A DNA stretch of 64,000 bases from Hoyosella subflava DQS3-9A1. GTDB lineage: Bacteria; Actinomycetota; Actinomycetes; Mycobacteriales; Mycobacteriaceae. Under the pieces are notes generated by a model. It saw nothing but the letters and a program-made list of their open reading frames with translations, did not search any database and was not told the DNA's origin. The stretch is taken from the NCBI RefSeq assembly GCF_000214175.1, contig NC_015564.1, positions 3,410,001 through 3,474,000 of the forward strand. Direction: 5' to 3'. Position 1 is the stretch's first letter, and the number at the start of each line of letters is the position of its first letter. The position numbers and the translations under genes are program-made. Of the stretch, positions 8,224 to 17,884 are shown piece by piece.

Positions 8224-9705
8224 TCACGGCAAAGCCTCGGGTGTGATCTCCACATCGATCAGCCTGCCGGTTCTGATCAGCTGCACTGTGACAGTTTCAC
8301 CAATCGCGAGACTGTTCACTGCAACTGAAAGCTCGTCGGCGCTGAATACTTCGCGGTCCCCGACCCGGACAATGACATCGCCTTCCCGGATACCGGCGCG
8401 TTCGGCGGGGCTGTTGCTGTTGACATTGGCGATCTCGGCTCCCGTCGCTGCCTCATTTGCCACAGTTCGAGCGGTAACGCCAATGCTCGGGTGTTCTGCC
8501 CGACCGTCGCGGATGAGCTGCTCACTCACGGCGACCACGATGTCAGACGGAATCGCGAAGCCCAAACCAATCGAACCGCCAGTCGCGGATCGGATGGCAG
8601 TGTTGATTCCGATCACTCGCCCATCCAGGTCGACGAGCGGCCCGCCAGAGTTGCCGGGGTTGATCGAGGCGTCCGTCTGAATGGCGTCGATAACCCCGTC
8701 CGTGTCGGTCCCCTCCCCAATAAGCGGAACTGGGCGGTTGAGTGCGCTGACAATTCCCCTGGTCACTGTGCGATCAAGCCCGAGCGGTGCACCTATCGCG
8801 AGAACCTCTTCCCCCACCTGCACGGACTCGGACGTGCCAAAGTCAGCGACAGTGAGGTTGTCCGCCGAGGTCCGGATCACCGCAAGATCTGTGCGAGTGT
8901 CACGGCCAACGATGTCCGCCGGTGCCCTGCTGCCATCGAAGAAGAGGACTTCGATTTCGGTGTCACCACCGCGCGCAGCCATCGAAATCACGTGGTTGTT
9001 CGTGACGATGTACCCGTCGCCGTCAATCACGACACCCGAGCCTGTGGCTGACTGATTGCCCGCCCGAACACGGATAGAGACCACCGCTGGCGTGACAGCC
9101 CGTGCAACCGCAGAGATCGGCCCCAGCGGATTGTCCCCGTCGGGGGATTGCTGCGATATCGTCACGCGGGAACTCGTCCGCGCTTCGTAGACTTCAGCCG
9201 TTAACCGGCCGAGCAACCCGCCGGACAGGCCGATCACCAAGGCGATCGCGCCGAGGAGAGCGAGTCCGCGCACTGATACCCGGCGACCGAAGAGAACATC
9301 ACGGGCGGTGAGCCGTGGCGCTGGAGGCTGATCAGCTGGATCCGTCTCCACCGTCTCGCGTGCCGGCGACCCCAGTTGCATCGCGGACTCTGGATCCCGC
9401 CAGGGATCTTCCTGAGTCGGCTCCTCGTGTGACCATGCGTATTGGTCCGGTGGGCGCTGCAACTGCTCAGAAGTGTCAGGCGGGCGGCCGAAAGCTTCGG
9501 CGAGCACCGGATCCGCCGGTTGAATCTGAATCTCAGGTGACTCACGGTCGCGAGCGTTCGCAGGAGTGAACGAACCAGACACCCCGTCCGGCCTGCGGAA
9601 CACCCGCTGCGTTTGGGGGTCTACCTCCGGACTCGAGATCGGGCGGGACTCAAGCCGGGGGCGATCGCTGCGATCGCGGGACCGCCCGATATCACCGTCG
9701 TCCAC
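8224..9705 (-). CDS. htrA: HtrA-family membrane serine protease
   Basis: 493 aa with the GTG at 9705 as start; ATG codons at 9774 or 9762 would add about 20 residues, and no clear ribosome binding site decides. The layout is the mycobacterial one: a long cytoplasmic N-terminus (about 140 residues with VDPQTQRVFRRPDGVSGSF), one TM helix (LALLGAIALVIGLSGGLLG), a trypsin-like protease domain with TNNHVIS, RTDLAVI and SINPGNSGGP supplying His, Asp and Ser, and a C-terminal PDZ domain (about 395-490). The protease faces the periplasm and degrades misfolded envelope proteins. It follows sigE-rseA on the same strand and is a likely SigE target. Confidence 0.93.
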   Translation of the reverse strand: MDDGDIGRSRDRSDRPRLESRPISSPEVDPQTQRVFRRPDGVSGSFTPANARDRESPEIQIQPADPVLAEAFGRPPDTSEQLQRPPDQYAWSHEEPTQEDPWRDPESAMQLGSPARETVETDPADQPPAPRLTARDVLFGRRVSVRGLALLGAIALVIGLSGGLLGRLTAEVYEARTSSRVTISQQSPDGDNPLGPISAVARAVTPAVVSIRVRAGNQSATGSGVVIDGDGYIVTNNHVISMAARGGDTEIEVLFFDGSRAPADIVGRDTRTDLAVIRTSADNLTVADFGTSESVQVGEEVLAIGAPLGLDRTVTRGIVSALNRPVPLIGEGTDTDGVIDAIQTDASINPGNSGGPLVDLDGRVIGINTAIRSATGGSIGLGFAIPSDIVVAVSEQLIRDGRAEHPSIGVTARTVANEAATGAEIANVNSNSPAERAGIREGDVIVRVGDREVFSADELSVAVNSLAIGETVTVQLIRTGRLIDVEITPEALP

Positions 9706-9814
9706 TAGCCACCCAGTCTTCTCGGTCTTTCGCCACGACCCACTGACGGCGCTGCAGCACATTTGGCGTGGCAAGCAACCGCGAGTGCTGCCACTCTCAC
9801 TGGCGCTAGCACCC

Positions 9815-10252
9815 TTATCGGCGCTTCCGCCGAGCTTGCGCAGAGTCGGTGGGTGACGCCACGGGGAATTCGCGCCTCAGTGCAGCACTGGCAGGGATCT
9901 GCGAGAGGGCACTCAGCAAAGATTCGGGGACACCCACGGGCCCGGACTGCCGCAACGCGGACCGGGCTTGTATCTGCGCGCTCACCTGATCGCGGCACTC
10001 GTCACACATCGACAGGTGCGCGCCCGCTCTGAGATAGGCAGACATCGGAAGTTCCCCGTCGACGTACGCGGCGATCGCTTCGTGAGCAAGGTGCTCGGTA
10101 GCCCGGAACGCACGCTGACGTGGAGCTCGCTGCATCGATGCTGGGGAAATCGGAGACATAGTCACCGGAAATGCCGAACCTGCACTCCAAACGGAGAAGG
10201 ACGGAAGCCTCCAGCCAAACATCCGGCGCGGCACGCCGCCTGGTGACACCAT
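9815..10252 (-). CDS. rseA: Zinc-binding anti-sigma factor RseA
   Basis: 145-aa cytosolic antagonist of SigE. The ATG at 10252 is chosen because GAGGAGG lies just upstream and because the resulting N-terminus (SPGGVPRRMFGWRLPSF) resembles that of M. tuberculosis RseA as I remember it; ATG 10159 would be a shorter choice. The ZAS core is clear: FRATEHLAHEAIAAYVDGEL then AHLSMCDEC, giving the H-x3-C-x2-C zinc motif. The C-terminal tail is basic. Position between sigE and htrA matches Rv1222. In mycobacteria the pair responds to redox change or regulated proteolysis; that is family knowledge. Confidence 0.9.
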   Translation of the reverse strand: MVSPGGVPRRMFGWRLPSFSVWSAGSAFPVTMSPISPASMQRAPRQRAFRATEHLAHEAIAAYVDGELPMSAYLRAGAHLSMCDECRDQVSAQIQARSALRQSGPVGVPESLLSALSQIPASAALRREFPVASPTDSAQARRKRR

Positions 10253-10347
10253 CACACCTCCTCGATCGCTTCTGCTCTATCCAAGGTACGCCAGAATACT
10301 TGCTCGCGCGCCTCTCCACAGTACCGAAAGTCGCGCCGACCATCCGG

Positions 10348-11061
10348 TCACACAGACGTGGGTGCGAGCCCCTGAGTGCCCAAGACACCCATCTGCCTGA
10401 GGTTTTCACGCAACGCCTGGCGTCCGCGGTGAATCCGGCTACGGACAGTTCCGAGCTTCACACCCAGCGTTGCGGCGATCTCCTCATAGGACAGCCCTTC
10501 GATGTCGCACAGAACCACTGCGGCACGGTAGTCCGGAGCGAGCCCGTCAAGCGCGCGCTGCAGATGCGGGTCGAGTCGCGAGTCGTGGTAGATCTGCTCG
10601 GGATCAGGACCGCCCGAGGGCACGCGTTCGTAGTCTTCGGGCAACGCTTCCATCCGGATCCGGGTTCGCCTGCGCACCATATCGAGGAACAAGTTAGTGG
10701 TGATTCGATGCAGCCAGCCTTCAAATGTGCCCGGCTGATAACTCGACAATGACCGGAAAACCCGAATGAAAGTCTCTTGGGTCAAGTCTTCAGCGTCGTG
10801 AGCATTTCCGGAAAGCCGGTAGGCGAGCCGATACACGCGGTCGGCATGTTCACGGACGAGTTCATCCCAACTCGGCAAGGGGACCTGCCCGTCGGACGCG
10901 TCGAATGCACCGGTGCCTGATAGGTCCGGATCTATGTCACTGTTGTGAACTTCGGCTTCCTCACCCGTCGATGAGGCTCTCTTTTTGCTCGCTCCCGAGC
11001 CCAGTACGCGCATCAAGCTTTGTGCCGCCTCCCCGTCAAGACCACTGTCACGCGACATCAT
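10348..11061 (-). CDS. sigE: ECF sigma factor SigE
   Basis: 237-aa group IV sigma factor. The start is put at ATG 11061, 12 nt after GGAGG; the adjacent ATG 11058 is equally possible. Region 2 spans about residues 65-135 ([58 protein letters not shown]). Region 4 lies at about 175-225 ([43 protein letters not shown]). The N-terminal 60 residues are the long extension typical of mycobacterial SigE. It controls surface and oxidative stress genes, probably including htrA. The 235-nt upstream region is shared with the divergent O-methyltransferase gene, as with Rv1221/Rv1220c. Confidence 0.94.
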   Translation of the reverse strand: MMSRDSGLDGEAAQSLMRVLGSGASKKRASSTGEEAEVHNSDIDPDLSGTGAFDASDGQVPLPSWDELVREHADRVYRLAYRLSGNAHDAEDLTQETFIRVFRSLSSYQPGTFEGWLHRITTNLFLDMVRRRTRIRMEALPEDYERVPSGGPDPEQIYHDSRLDPHLQRALDGLAPDYRAAVVLCDIEGLSYEEIAATLGVKLGTVRSRIHRGRQALRENLRQMGVLGTQGLAPTSV

Positions 11062-11296
11062 TGTCAGTGTCAACCTCCAGCTTCGCCGAGATTATTCCCG
11101 CTCGGACGATGCCGGAAACGTCCAGTCGCCTGAACGTCTGCGCATCGCGTTGTGCAGTCGCACCGGTACTACTTTGATCTGTCACTCTCGCCGGCCCGAA
11201 TGTGCACCTACTATGAGTGCCCTGAGTACAGCCTGAGAAACCTTTTTCCGCGCGCCTGCCACAATTAGCTGCAGATCTGGCGATAACCTCGAAGCC

Positions 11297-11929
11297 GTGC
11301 TTGCAAATGCCGACCTCATGCTCTCCCACGCCGAATCGTCAACGATCGAGGACGACATCCTCCGCGCGGTACGCGAGCGAGCCGACGATCTCGGTGCACG
11401 CGCGGTCACGCCGGCGATCGGTGCGACGCTTGCCCTTCTTGCGCGACTGTCAGATGCTCGTGCTGTCGTCGAAATCGGCACCGGCGCCGGCGTGAGTGGC
11501 CTGTGCCTGATGCGCGGCATGCGCGCCGACGGCATTCTGACCACGATCGACACGGACACGGAGCATCTCCGGGCGGCCCGGCGCGCTTTCCAGGAAGCGG
11601 GCATTGCGTCCACGCGGACGCGTCTGATCAACGGCCGGGCACTCGACGTGCTCCCACGGCTCGCGGACGCGTCGTACGATCTTGTCTTCATCGACGCAAA
11701 TGTCGTCGACCAGCCTCAGTATGTTGCGGCAAGCACGAGGCTGCTCCGGCCGGGCGGGGCGCTCGTCGTCAACGCCTCCATGCTCGGTGGACGTGTGGGA
11801 GATCCCAGCCAGCAGGACGCGGCGGCACTCAGCGCCCGGGAGGCCGCACAGTTGATCGCGGACGATGAGACGCTGACCAGTGTCCTCATCCCGCTCGGCG
11901 AGGGGTTGCTCTGCGCGGCACGGAAGTAA
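11297..11929 (+). CDS. SAM-dependent O-methyltransferase (Rv1220c family)
   Basis: 210-aa class I methyltransferase of the catechol-O-methyltransferase-like family. The SAM-binding loop [19 protein letters not shown] (about 57-75) and acidic motif [10 protein letters not shown] (about 82-91) are followed by YDLVFIDAN, a usual metal-binding aspartate site. The N-terminal segment [16 protein letters not shown] closely matches Rv1220c, which has the same position next to sigE. A GTG at 11297 is taken as start; an internal ATG 7 codons later is possible. The methyl acceptor is unknown in the family. It converges with glgC. Confidence 0.85.
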   Translation: MLANADLMLSHAESSTIEDDILRAVRERADDLGARAVTPAIGATLALLARLSDARAVVEIGTGAGVSGLCLMRGMRADGILTTIDTDTEHLRAARRAFQEAGIASTRTRLINGRALDVLPRLADASYDLVFIDANVVDQPQYVAASTRLLRPGGALVVNASMLGGRVGDPSQQDAAALSAREAAQLIADDETLTSVLIPLGEGLLCAARK

Positions 11930-11966
11930 TTGGGCCCGCGCGATCAACGAAACGGCGTCTCAGGCG

Positions 11967-13181
11967 TTAGACCCAGACACCTTTTCCAACTGCGACGACG
12001 CCACCTTGGCTGACGGCAAACCGTTCGCGGTCCTTGTCTTGGTCCACTCCAATGATTGCGCCCTCGCCCACCACAACGTTCTTGTCGAGTATCGCGTGGC
12101 GCACGATCGCGCCACGACCGATTCTCACACCCGGCATGAGCACGCTGCCTTCGACGGTTGCTCCCGCGTCAACGATGACATTGGAGCTCACCACTGATTG
12201 ACGCACCACCGATGCGGAAATCACGCTTCCCGCGCCAACAACGGACTCCTGGGCGATCCCGCCCTCCACGAACTTAGCGGGAGCGAGGTTCTCGGCTGCG
12301 CCGCGAATGGGCCAGCGACGGTTGTAAAGGTTGAATACTGGCTGCGGCGATACCAGATCCATATGAGCGTCATAAAAGGCATCGATGGTGCCGACGTCTC
12401 GCCAGTACCCACGGTCGCGTTCTGTCGCACCTGGCACGTGGTTGTCATTGAAGTCGTAAACCGCGGCTTCGCCCCGTGACACGAGCATCGGGATGATGTC
12501 GCCCCCCATGTCATGGTCGGAGTCCGAATCTTCCGCGTCGCTACGCAGCGCGTCGACGAGCGCCTTCGTACTGAAGACGTAATTGCCCATTGAGGCGAAG
12601 GTGACGCTGGGGTCATCCGGTGTACCTGGCGGGTCAGCCGGCTTCTCGAGAAACTGGGTGATCTGGCCTGCACTGTCCGCCTCGATACAGCCGAAAGCCC
12701 GCGCTTCGGCTCGCGGCACGCGAATGCCCGCGACGGTGACTCCGGCGCCAGATTCGATGTGCTGCGCCACCATCTGTTCCGGGTCCATGCGGTACACGTG
12801 GTCCGCGCCGAACACCACGATGTACTCCGGGTCTTCATCGACGACGAGGTTCATCGACTGAAAGATCGCATCCGCACTTCCCGTGTACCAGCGGGGACCG
12901 AGCCGCTGCTGGGCAGGGACGGGAGTGATGTATTCGCCCGCCAGCCCTGACAGGCGCCAGTTCTGCGAAATGTGGCGATCGAGTGAGTGGGACTTGTACT
13001 GCGTAAGGACGCAGATCTTCAGATAGCCAGCGTTGACGAGGTTGCTAAGCACAAAATCGATGAGCCTGTACGCACCGCCGAAAGGTACGGCAGGTTTGGC
13101 CCTGTCTGCGGTAAGCGGATAGAGGCGCTTGCCTTCACCGCCAGCGAGAACGATCCCGAGAACGTGCGGCTGACTCCTCAC
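11967..13181 (-). CDS. glgC: Glucose-1-phosphate adenylyltransferase GlgC
   Basis: 404-aa enzyme making ADP-glucose from ATP and glucose 1-phosphate for alpha-glucan, trehalose and maltose-1-phosphate synthesis. The GTG at 13181 gives the family N-terminus [18 protein letters not shown] with the nucleotide-binding signature, then [19 protein letters not shown] and the glucose-1-phosphate site region around FLEKP. A left-handed beta-helix domain fills the last 130 residues. Length equals the M. tuberculosis enzyme (Rv1213). In M. tuberculosis the divergent neighbour is glgM/glgA (Rv1212c); here that place is taken by an rRNA-methyltransferase-like gene, and no glycosyltransferase partner is in the window. 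Confidence 0.94.
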   Translation of the reverse strand: MRSQPHVLGIVLAGGEGKRLYPLTADRAKPAVPFGGAYRLIDFVLSNLVNAGYLKICVLTQYKSHSLDRHISQNWRLSGLAGEYITPVPAQQRLGPRWYTGSADAIFQSMNLVVDEDPEYIVVFGADHVYRMDPEQMVAQHIESGAGVTVAGIRVPRAEARAFGCIEADSAGQITQFLEKPADPPGTPDDPSVTFASMGNYVFSTKALVDALRSDAEDSDSDHDMGGDIIPMLVSRGEAAVYDFNDNHVPGATERDRGYWRDVGTIDAFYDAHMDLVSPQPVFNLYNRRWPIRGAAENLAPAKFVEGGIAQESVVGAGSVISASVVRQSVVSSNVIVDAGATVEGSVLMPGVRIGRGAIVRHAILDKNVVVGEGAIIGVDQDKDRERFAVSQGGVVAVGKGVWV

Positions 13182-13239
13182 GCTTCTCAACCTATCGTCG
13201 CGTGCTGAGCTTGCCAACCTTCGCCACGGCAAGGCTAGG

Positions 13240-14130
13240 TCACGTCTGCGTGAATACGGACACGTCAACCGAAACTGTCACGGAGAACACCGCATCCGCG
13301 TCCTGATCCCCGTTCGCCGTCTCGGCTGCCGCCATAATGACGCGGTGCCGCTCGTCGACGTTGAGATGGTGTGCTGTCGGACCCATTGCGAGCAGCAGTT
13401 CAGCCGCAGCGGTCGTAAGCGGGCACTGGAATTCGATGCGGCGCCGCACTTCCAGCGCAAATCTCGGCGCGACCACGCTGACGAGCTTGCCGGCCTTGTC
13501 TTCGTGCACGCTCACGACTCCAGGGACGGCAGTCAGTTCGCGCAGATGTTGTGGCGTTGGTGTGACAACGATCCAGGTGCCCGATTCCTGCAAGACCCGC
13601 GCGATCTCCGACACGTTGCGCGGCGCGAAAATTGACAAGACGACGCTGGCAGTTCCATCACGCAGCGGGATCTGTCGCCATGTGTCCGCAACGATCCCGC
13701 AGCTTCTCACGTGGTGGCGTGCGAGACGGCGTGCGGCGAACTTCGAGACGTCGAGCCCTATCCCCTGGGCGCCGGGACAGGCGGCAAGGACGGCCGAAAG
13801 ATAATCTCCTGCACCGGCACCGACGTCCACCACAGTTGGCGACCCTGTGAGTGGTGAGGATGAACCTTGACAGTGTCGGGCTGTGACCACGTGGGCAACG
13901 TGATCCTGTATTGGCTGGTAATAACCCCCGCTCAGAAACTCATGTCGAGCCGCGAGCATCTCACTGGTATCACCAGCTATGCCGTGCAGCGGCTCCTTGA
14001 GCAGCGTGACATAACCCTGGCGCGCGATATCGAACGAATGGCCGACGGGGCACTTCAGCTGGCGTTCAGACTTCTGCAACGGTCCGCCGCAGTGCGGGCA
14101 CATCAGGCATTTGACCGCAGTATCAAGCAC
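13240..14130 (-). CDS. RlmA-like 23S rRNA (guanine-N1) methyltransferase
   Basis: 296-aa enzyme with the RlmA layout. An N-terminal zinc site has Cys11, Cys14, Cys27 and His31 ([17 protein letters not shown]). GYVTLL and [21 protein letters not shown] follow, and a Rossmann methyltransferase core carries [16 protein letters not shown] near residue 100. Family members methylate G745 or G748 in 23S rRNA helix 35; actinobacterial types (TlrB/RlmAII) can affect tylosin-type macrolides. Which guanine is modified here is inference. The GTG start is 6 nt after the aminopeptidase stop, so the two genes are probably co-expressed. Confidence 0.85.
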   Translation of the reverse strand: MLDTAVKCLMCPHCGGPLQKSERQLKCPVGHSFDIARQGYVTLLKEPLHGIAGDTSEMLAARHEFLSGGYYQPIQDHVAHVVTARHCQGSSSPLTGSPTVVDVGAGAGDYLSAVLAACPGAQGIGLDVSKFAARRLARHHVRSCGIVADTWRQIPLRDGTASVVLSIFAPRNVSEIARVLQESGTWIVVTPTPQHLRELTAVPGVVSVHEDKAGKLVSVVAPRFALEVRRRIEFQCPLTTAAAELLLAMGPTAHHLNVDERHRVIMAAAETANGDQDADAVFSVTVSVDVSVFTQT

Positions 14131-14136
14131 GGTGTC

Positions 14137-15621
14137 TCACGGCTGACTAGGCAACATTCGCGAAGGTTTTACGTTTTGCGCACACCACTCTACGAAAGTT
14201 GTGAGGGTTCGTGCCCCGAATCCGCTCGCAACTGGATTCACTTCGTCGTACGCGTCCTCAGCCCGCGCTGGACCGGCGATGTCGAGGTGTACCCAGCGCG
14301 AGTCGCCAGCGAACTCCTTCAGGAACAGCGCAGCGGTGATCGCCCCCGGACCGCCTGGCGCCTGACGGAGGTCGGCGATCGTCGACTGCACGGCGTCGGC
14401 ATGCTCTTCCGAGAGTGGTAGTCGCCACCACCGCTCACCAACTGCGCTGCCGCTGTTGCGAATCGCCGAGTCGAGTGCGGTGTCGGCTGTGAAGACGGCA
14501 CCCGTCCGCATGCCGAGTGCAACTTTCATGGCCCCGGTCAGTGTTGCGATATCGATCAGGACGTCAGGGGCCAGTTCCTCTACCGCGTAGGCGAGCGCGT
14601 CGGCGAGCACCATGCGGCCCTCCGCGTCGGTGTTTGACACCTCAGTCGTCAGTCCGCCGTAATGCGTCACCACATCTCCCGGCCGGTACGCACTCCCGGA
14701 GAGCATGTTCTCCGCGCTGGGGACCAGCGCGGTAACACGTACGCGCGGTGCGAGGTCAGCTATCGCGCTAACTGCGGCGAGAACCGCCGCGCCCCCGGCC
14801 ATGTCGGTCTTCATCAGGTGCATGTTCGCGGCCGGTTTCACCGATATTCCGCCGGTGTCGAATGTGATCCCTTTGCCCACAAGAACGACATGCGGGAGCT
14901 GTTCGCTCTCCGATTCCGGCGGTGCCCAGGAGATCTCGATGAGTCTCGGCGGCTCACATGAGCCGCCCCCCACCGCGAGCACTCCACCGAAGCCGCGGTC
15001 TGACAGCCAGCCTTCATCCCTGACGCGAATGTCGAGGCTCACGGATGTGAGGGCGCTGCGCGCGTATTCGGCAAGTCCGCGGGGGCTCTTCAGATTTGAG
15101 GGAAGGTTCGCGAGGTCGCGCGCGAACGCTGTGGCGCGGCCCAATACGTTGCCGCGACGCACAGCGCTGCTGACATCACGTTCACTGACGAGCCGCACGT
15201 GAGGAAGGTGCCTTTCCTCAGCACTCCCGCTGAGGCGCAACTCATGTGAACCCGCAACAAGCCCAATCACCAGCGCCTCAGCGGACGGGTCGTCCACGTC
15301 AGCCGGGAGCACGATGTCAACTCCGTCTGCGGAGCGCCGAGCGGCGTGCTCAACCAGGGCGTGTATCAGCGTGGCGCCCGCAGCACGCCACGGCTTGCCT
15401 GGGTCCGCGATGCCGTCACCAGAGCGGGCGTCTCCGGCGTGCCGGTCGACACACAACTGCCAGCGGCCACGCGGGTCCCCTGGGATCTCGACGTCAGGGC
15501 GATTCGAAGCGGGCGCCACGAACTCGACGACTATTTCCGCCGGTGCACTTTCCTTGGATTCGGCCGCCGATATCCACGTCACCGTAGCGAGCGGAGTCGG
15601 AATTGCGGGTCCTTCGGTCAT
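14137..15621 (-). CDS. pepA: Leucyl aminopeptidase, M17 family
   Basis: 494-aa cytosolic metallo-aminopeptidase from the ATG at 15621, which follows GAGGTGAA; an ATG four codons upstream is less well placed. The C-terminal catalytic domain (from about residue 190) has VLVGKGITFDTGGISVKP with metal ligands, MHLMKTDMAGGAAVL, and the M17 signature NTDAEGRMVLADALAY. Active as a hexamer with two divalent metals, it removes N-terminal residues during peptide turnover. It lies between DUF3117 and the RlmA-like gene, an arrangement absent from the M. tuberculosis region as I remember it. Confidence 0.92.
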   Translation of the reverse strand: MTEGPAIPTPLATVTWISAAESKESAPAEIVVEFVAPASNRPDVEIPGDPRGRWQLCVDRHAGDARSGDGIADPGKPWRAAGATLIHALVEHAARRSADGVDIVLPADVDDPSAEALVIGLVAGSHELRLSGSAEERHLPHVRLVSERDVSSAVRRGNVLGRATAFARDLANLPSNLKSPRGLAEYARSALTSVSLDIRVRDEGWLSDRGFGGVLAVGGGSCEPPRLIEISWAPPESESEQLPHVVLVGKGITFDTGGISVKPAANMHLMKTDMAGGAAVLAAVSAIADLAPRVRVTALVPSAENMLSGSAYRPGDVVTHYGGLTTEVSNTDAEGRMVLADALAYAVEELAPDVLIDIATLTGAMKVALGMRTGAVFTADTALDSAIRNSGSAVGERWWRLPLSEEHADAVQSTIADLRQAPGGPGAITAALFLKEFAGDSRWVHLDIAGPARAEDAYDEVNPVASGFGARTLTTFVEWCAQNVKPSRMLPSQP

Positions 15622-15707
15622 TTCACCTCGCATGCCAGGGCCCCGTGAACCATTGGGTGAACCAGCGGAACACAGGGCCCAGATGATCGGGGCTGGCGAT
15701 CAGCAAT

Positions 15708-15875
15708 TCAGCTGGTCACAGTCTTCAGCGCCTCTCCCAGATTAGCGGCTTCGTCTGGCGTTAGCTCGACGACTAGTCGCCCACCACCCTCAAGCGGCAC
15801 ACGCATTACGATCCCGCGCCCCTCCTTGGTTGCCTCGAGAGGACCGTCACCAGTCCGGGGCTTCATCGCCGCCAT
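15708..15875 (-). CDS. DUF3117 family protein
   Basis: 55-aa protein nearly identical, from memory, to Rv1211. It starts MAAMKPRTGDGPLEATKEGR and continues with a beta-rich GIVMRVPLEGGGRLVVELTPDEA segment. The ATG at 15875 is preceded by TTGGAGG at good spacing, while an in-frame upstream extension has no such site. The family is conserved throughout Actinobacteria; its function is not known. It sits between tagA and the aminopeptidase gene with its own upstream palindrome. Confidence 0.9.
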   Translation of the reverse strand: MAAMKPRTGDGPLEATKEGRGIVMRVPLEGGGRLVVELTPDEAANLGEALKTVTS

Positions 15876-15901
15876 CTCTGCTCCCTCCAAAATCTGTGCA
15901 C

Positions 15902-15920
15902 ATTCCGCTGACGGCGGAAT
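15902..15920. promoter_or_regulatory. Palindrome in the DUF3117 promoter region
   Basis: ATTCCGC (15902-15908) and GCGGAAT (15914-15920) are perfect inverted repeats with a 5-nt spacer, 26 nt upstream of the DUF3117 start. The position suits an operator or a 5' leader hairpin. The rest of the 193-nt gap to tagA shows no gene. Confidence 0.4.
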
Positions 15921-16068
15921 AGCCGAGTCAGACACTTAGTCTAATCGTGCCGCCGCCGAGCCCGGGAACCTGTCCCGCCCTGGCGCTGGCGCTGTACGCT
16001 CCTCATTCTCCCCTGAACAGCTTAGTTCCGCGCAGCACGACACCGCACATCCGGCCGATCTGCATCAC

Positions 16069-16647
16069 TCAGGGAGGGCTATTCAGTCGTACCGGGCAGG
16101 TTTCCAGGTGGTCGTCGACCATTCCGGTAGCTTGCATAAGTGCGTAGGCAGTAGTCGGCCCAATGAATGTGAAGCCACGGCTCTTGAGAGTTTTTGCCAT
16201 TGCCGTCGATTCAGCCGTTACAGCGGGAATTTCCGCGATTTCACGTAAACGGCGCGGCCGCGGTGGTGGCGCAAATGACCACAGCAACTCGTCTAGATCG
16301 CAATCCAGGTCAAGAACACGGGAAGCATTATTTACGCAAGCGGCAATTTTTCGTTTGTTCCTGACAATGCCGGAGTCATCGAGCAAGCGTTCGATGTCAT
16401 TCGGTCCGAATTGCGCAACTGTCTCGACATGAAACTGAGCGAATGCCACGCGAAAGGCCTCACGTTTTCGGAGGATGGTGATCCAGGACAGTCCCGACTG
16501 GAACGCTTCGAGGCAAAGCCGCTCGAAGAGCGCGTCCCGCCCATGCAGCGGCCTGCCCCATTCCTCATCGTGGTACTGCTCATAGAGCGGATCTCCTTGG
16601 GCCCAAGAGCAACGCTGCATGGGGATCTGCCCGCCGTTCAGCGACAT
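16069..16647 (-). CDS. tagA: DNA-3-methyladenine glycosylase I
   Basis: 192-aa base-excision enzyme that removes 3-methyladenine from alkylated DNA. Family motifs are present from the N-terminus: RCSWAQGDPLYEQYHDEEWGRPLHGRDALFERLCLEAFQSGLSW (described by its conserved Cys, Trp-Gly and Glu residues), VRNKRKI, and the zinc-site region GFTFIGPTTAYALMQATGMVDDHL. The ATG at 16647 overlaps the end of the DivIVA-domain gene by 10 nt; an internal ATG 9 codons later is an alternative. Equivalent to Rv1210 and last gene of the gpgS series. Confidence 0.92.
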   Translation of the reverse strand: MSLNGGQIPMQRCSWAQGDPLYEQYHDEEWGRPLHGRDALFERLCLEAFQSGLSWITILRKREAFRVAFAQFHVETVAQFGPNDIERLLDDSGIVRNKRKIAACVNNASRVLDLDCDLDELLWSFAPPPRPRRLREIAEIPAVTAESTAMAKTLKSRGFTFIGPTTAYALMQATGMVDDHLETCPVRLNSPP

Positions 16648-16934
16648 CGCGACCCCCGCGCCTCGTCGAGCTCGGCGCGCAGGTTATCGATCTCCGCCGC
16701 CAGACGGTCGAGCGCCCAGTCCACCTCCGATGCCTTGTAGCCGCGTAGTACTTGCTGAAACGTCAGCTCGCGGACGTCATCTCCGTGAATTTCGGTCAAC
16801 GGGAGCGCTGTAGGTGTAGTGCCCGGTGGTAGCGGTGGCAGCGCTTCGCCGCGCCCGAAGACGAGCGCGGCGAGCAAGAAGAACACACCCGCCACACCGG
16901 CGAGGATCAGGACATAAAGCAGAGCGGTTGTCAC
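16638..16934 (-). CDS. DivIVA-domain membrane protein (Rv1209-like)
   Basis: 98-aa protein with an N-terminal TM helix (LLYVLILAGVAGVFFLLAALVF) and a short DivIVA-like domain: ELTFQQVLRGYKASEVDWALDRLAAEIDNLRAEL, a predicted coiled coil. The polar end should be cytosolic. It overlaps gpgS by 4 nt and tagA by 10 nt, as tightly packed as Rv1208-Rv1210. DivIVA domains recognise curved membrane or other polar proteins; a scaffold role for GpgS is only a guess. Confidence 0.85.
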   Translation of the reverse strand: MTTALLYVLILAGVAGVFFLLAALVFGRGEALPPLPPGTTPTALPLTEIHGDDVRELTFQQVLRGYKASEVDWALDRLAAEIDNLRAELDEARGSRCR

Positions 16935-17884
16935 GCTCTCATCTTGCCCCGATCATGGAGTTCATGCGCAAGGCGTACGAGAGGGGGCCTGTCCTCGAGG
17001 TCCACAGTCGAGGTCACTGAAGAGAATGACTCTCCGGCCGGCAGGTACTGGGTGAGCCCAACTCCTGAATCCGTGACACCAACCCGCTCGAGCATCGTCG
17101 CCAGTATCTGGCGGCTCATAAAGCCCAGATCGGTTAGCGGCCGATTGCGATGCTTCCGGACACCTAGGTTCACCTGAGCTATCGCATCGATTCCCCATTG
17201 ATGATAGGTGTCAAGCAGGAGCCCAATTTCCACACCGTAACCGGGGGCGAAGGGCACCGACTCGAGCAGTTCGCGTGTACCGGCGTACTCACCGCCTAGA
17301 GGCTGGAATACCGCCGAAAGCTCCGGGCGCAGCGCGGTGAGCATCGGTCGTGCAACAAGCTCGGTAACGCGGCCGCCACCGTGAAAATGCTCTGCATCGC
17401 CATCGAGCAGTGGCCGCCGGTAGAAGCCTTTCACAAGGTGTATTCCGCGAGTCGTCAGCAGCGGTCCTAACAGTCGCGGTACGAACATCGGGTCCGGGTC
17501 GATGAGGTCAGAGTCGATGAACACGATGATGTCACCGGTGCTTGCAGCCACACCGCGCCACAGCGCTTCACCTTTGCCCGGAAGCGGATCAAGATCGGGC
17601 AACGCCTCCTCCCGTGAGAACACGGTGGCACCTGCGGCGCGGGCTACTTCCGCCGTGTCATCGGTCGACCCAGAATCAAGGACGATGAGTTCGTCGACGA
17701 GACCGTCGGTCAGCGGGCGGATGGTATCGAGCACACCTGCGACTGAGTCCTCCTCATTGAGGGCAGGCAGCACCACAGAAACCGTCCGGCCGCGTTTCGC
17801 GGCGACAAGTTCCGCTACTGTCCACTCCGGCTCAGTCCAGCTGTTGGTCTGCATCCAATCATGGCGCAGCGGTGTGATTGTCAT
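16931..17884 (-). CDS. gpgS: Glucosyl-3-phosphoglycerate synthase GpgS
   Basis: 317-aa GT-A fold, GT81-family glucosyltransferase that joins glucose from a nucleotide sugar to 3-phosphoglycerate, the first step to glucosylglycerate and methylglucose lipopolysaccharide. Visible motifs are SVVLPALNEEDSVAGVL (about 35-50), VLDSGSTDDTAEVARAAGA, PGKGEALWRGV and the metal-binding FIDSDLIDPDP near residue 133. VFQPLGGEYAGTRELL and APGYGVEIGLL match Rv1208. It overlaps folP2 and the DivIVA gene by 4 nt on each side. Confidence 0.94.
   Translation of the reverse strand: MTITPLRHDWMQTNSWTEPEWTVAELVAAKRGRTVSVVLPALNEEDSVAGVLDTIRPLTDGLVDELIVLDSGSTDDTAEVARAAGATVFSREEALPDLDPLPGKGEALWRGVAASTGDIIVFIDSDLIDPDPMFVPRLLGPLLTTRGIHLVKGFYRRPLLDGDAEHFHGGGRVTELVARPMLTALRPELSAVFQPLGGEYAGTRELLESVPFAPGYGVEIGLLLDTYHQWGIDAIAQVNLGVRKHRNRPLTDLGFMSRQILATMLERVGVTDSGVGLTQYLPAGESFSSVTSTVDLEDRPPLVRLAHELHDRGKMRA

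Noticed and set aside
11114-11138. GGAAAC-N15-CGTC as an ECF sigma promoter in the sigE/O-methyltransferase gap
   Set aside because: It faces the methyltransferase rather than sigE, the spacer is short, and the match is not better than expected in GC-rich DNA.
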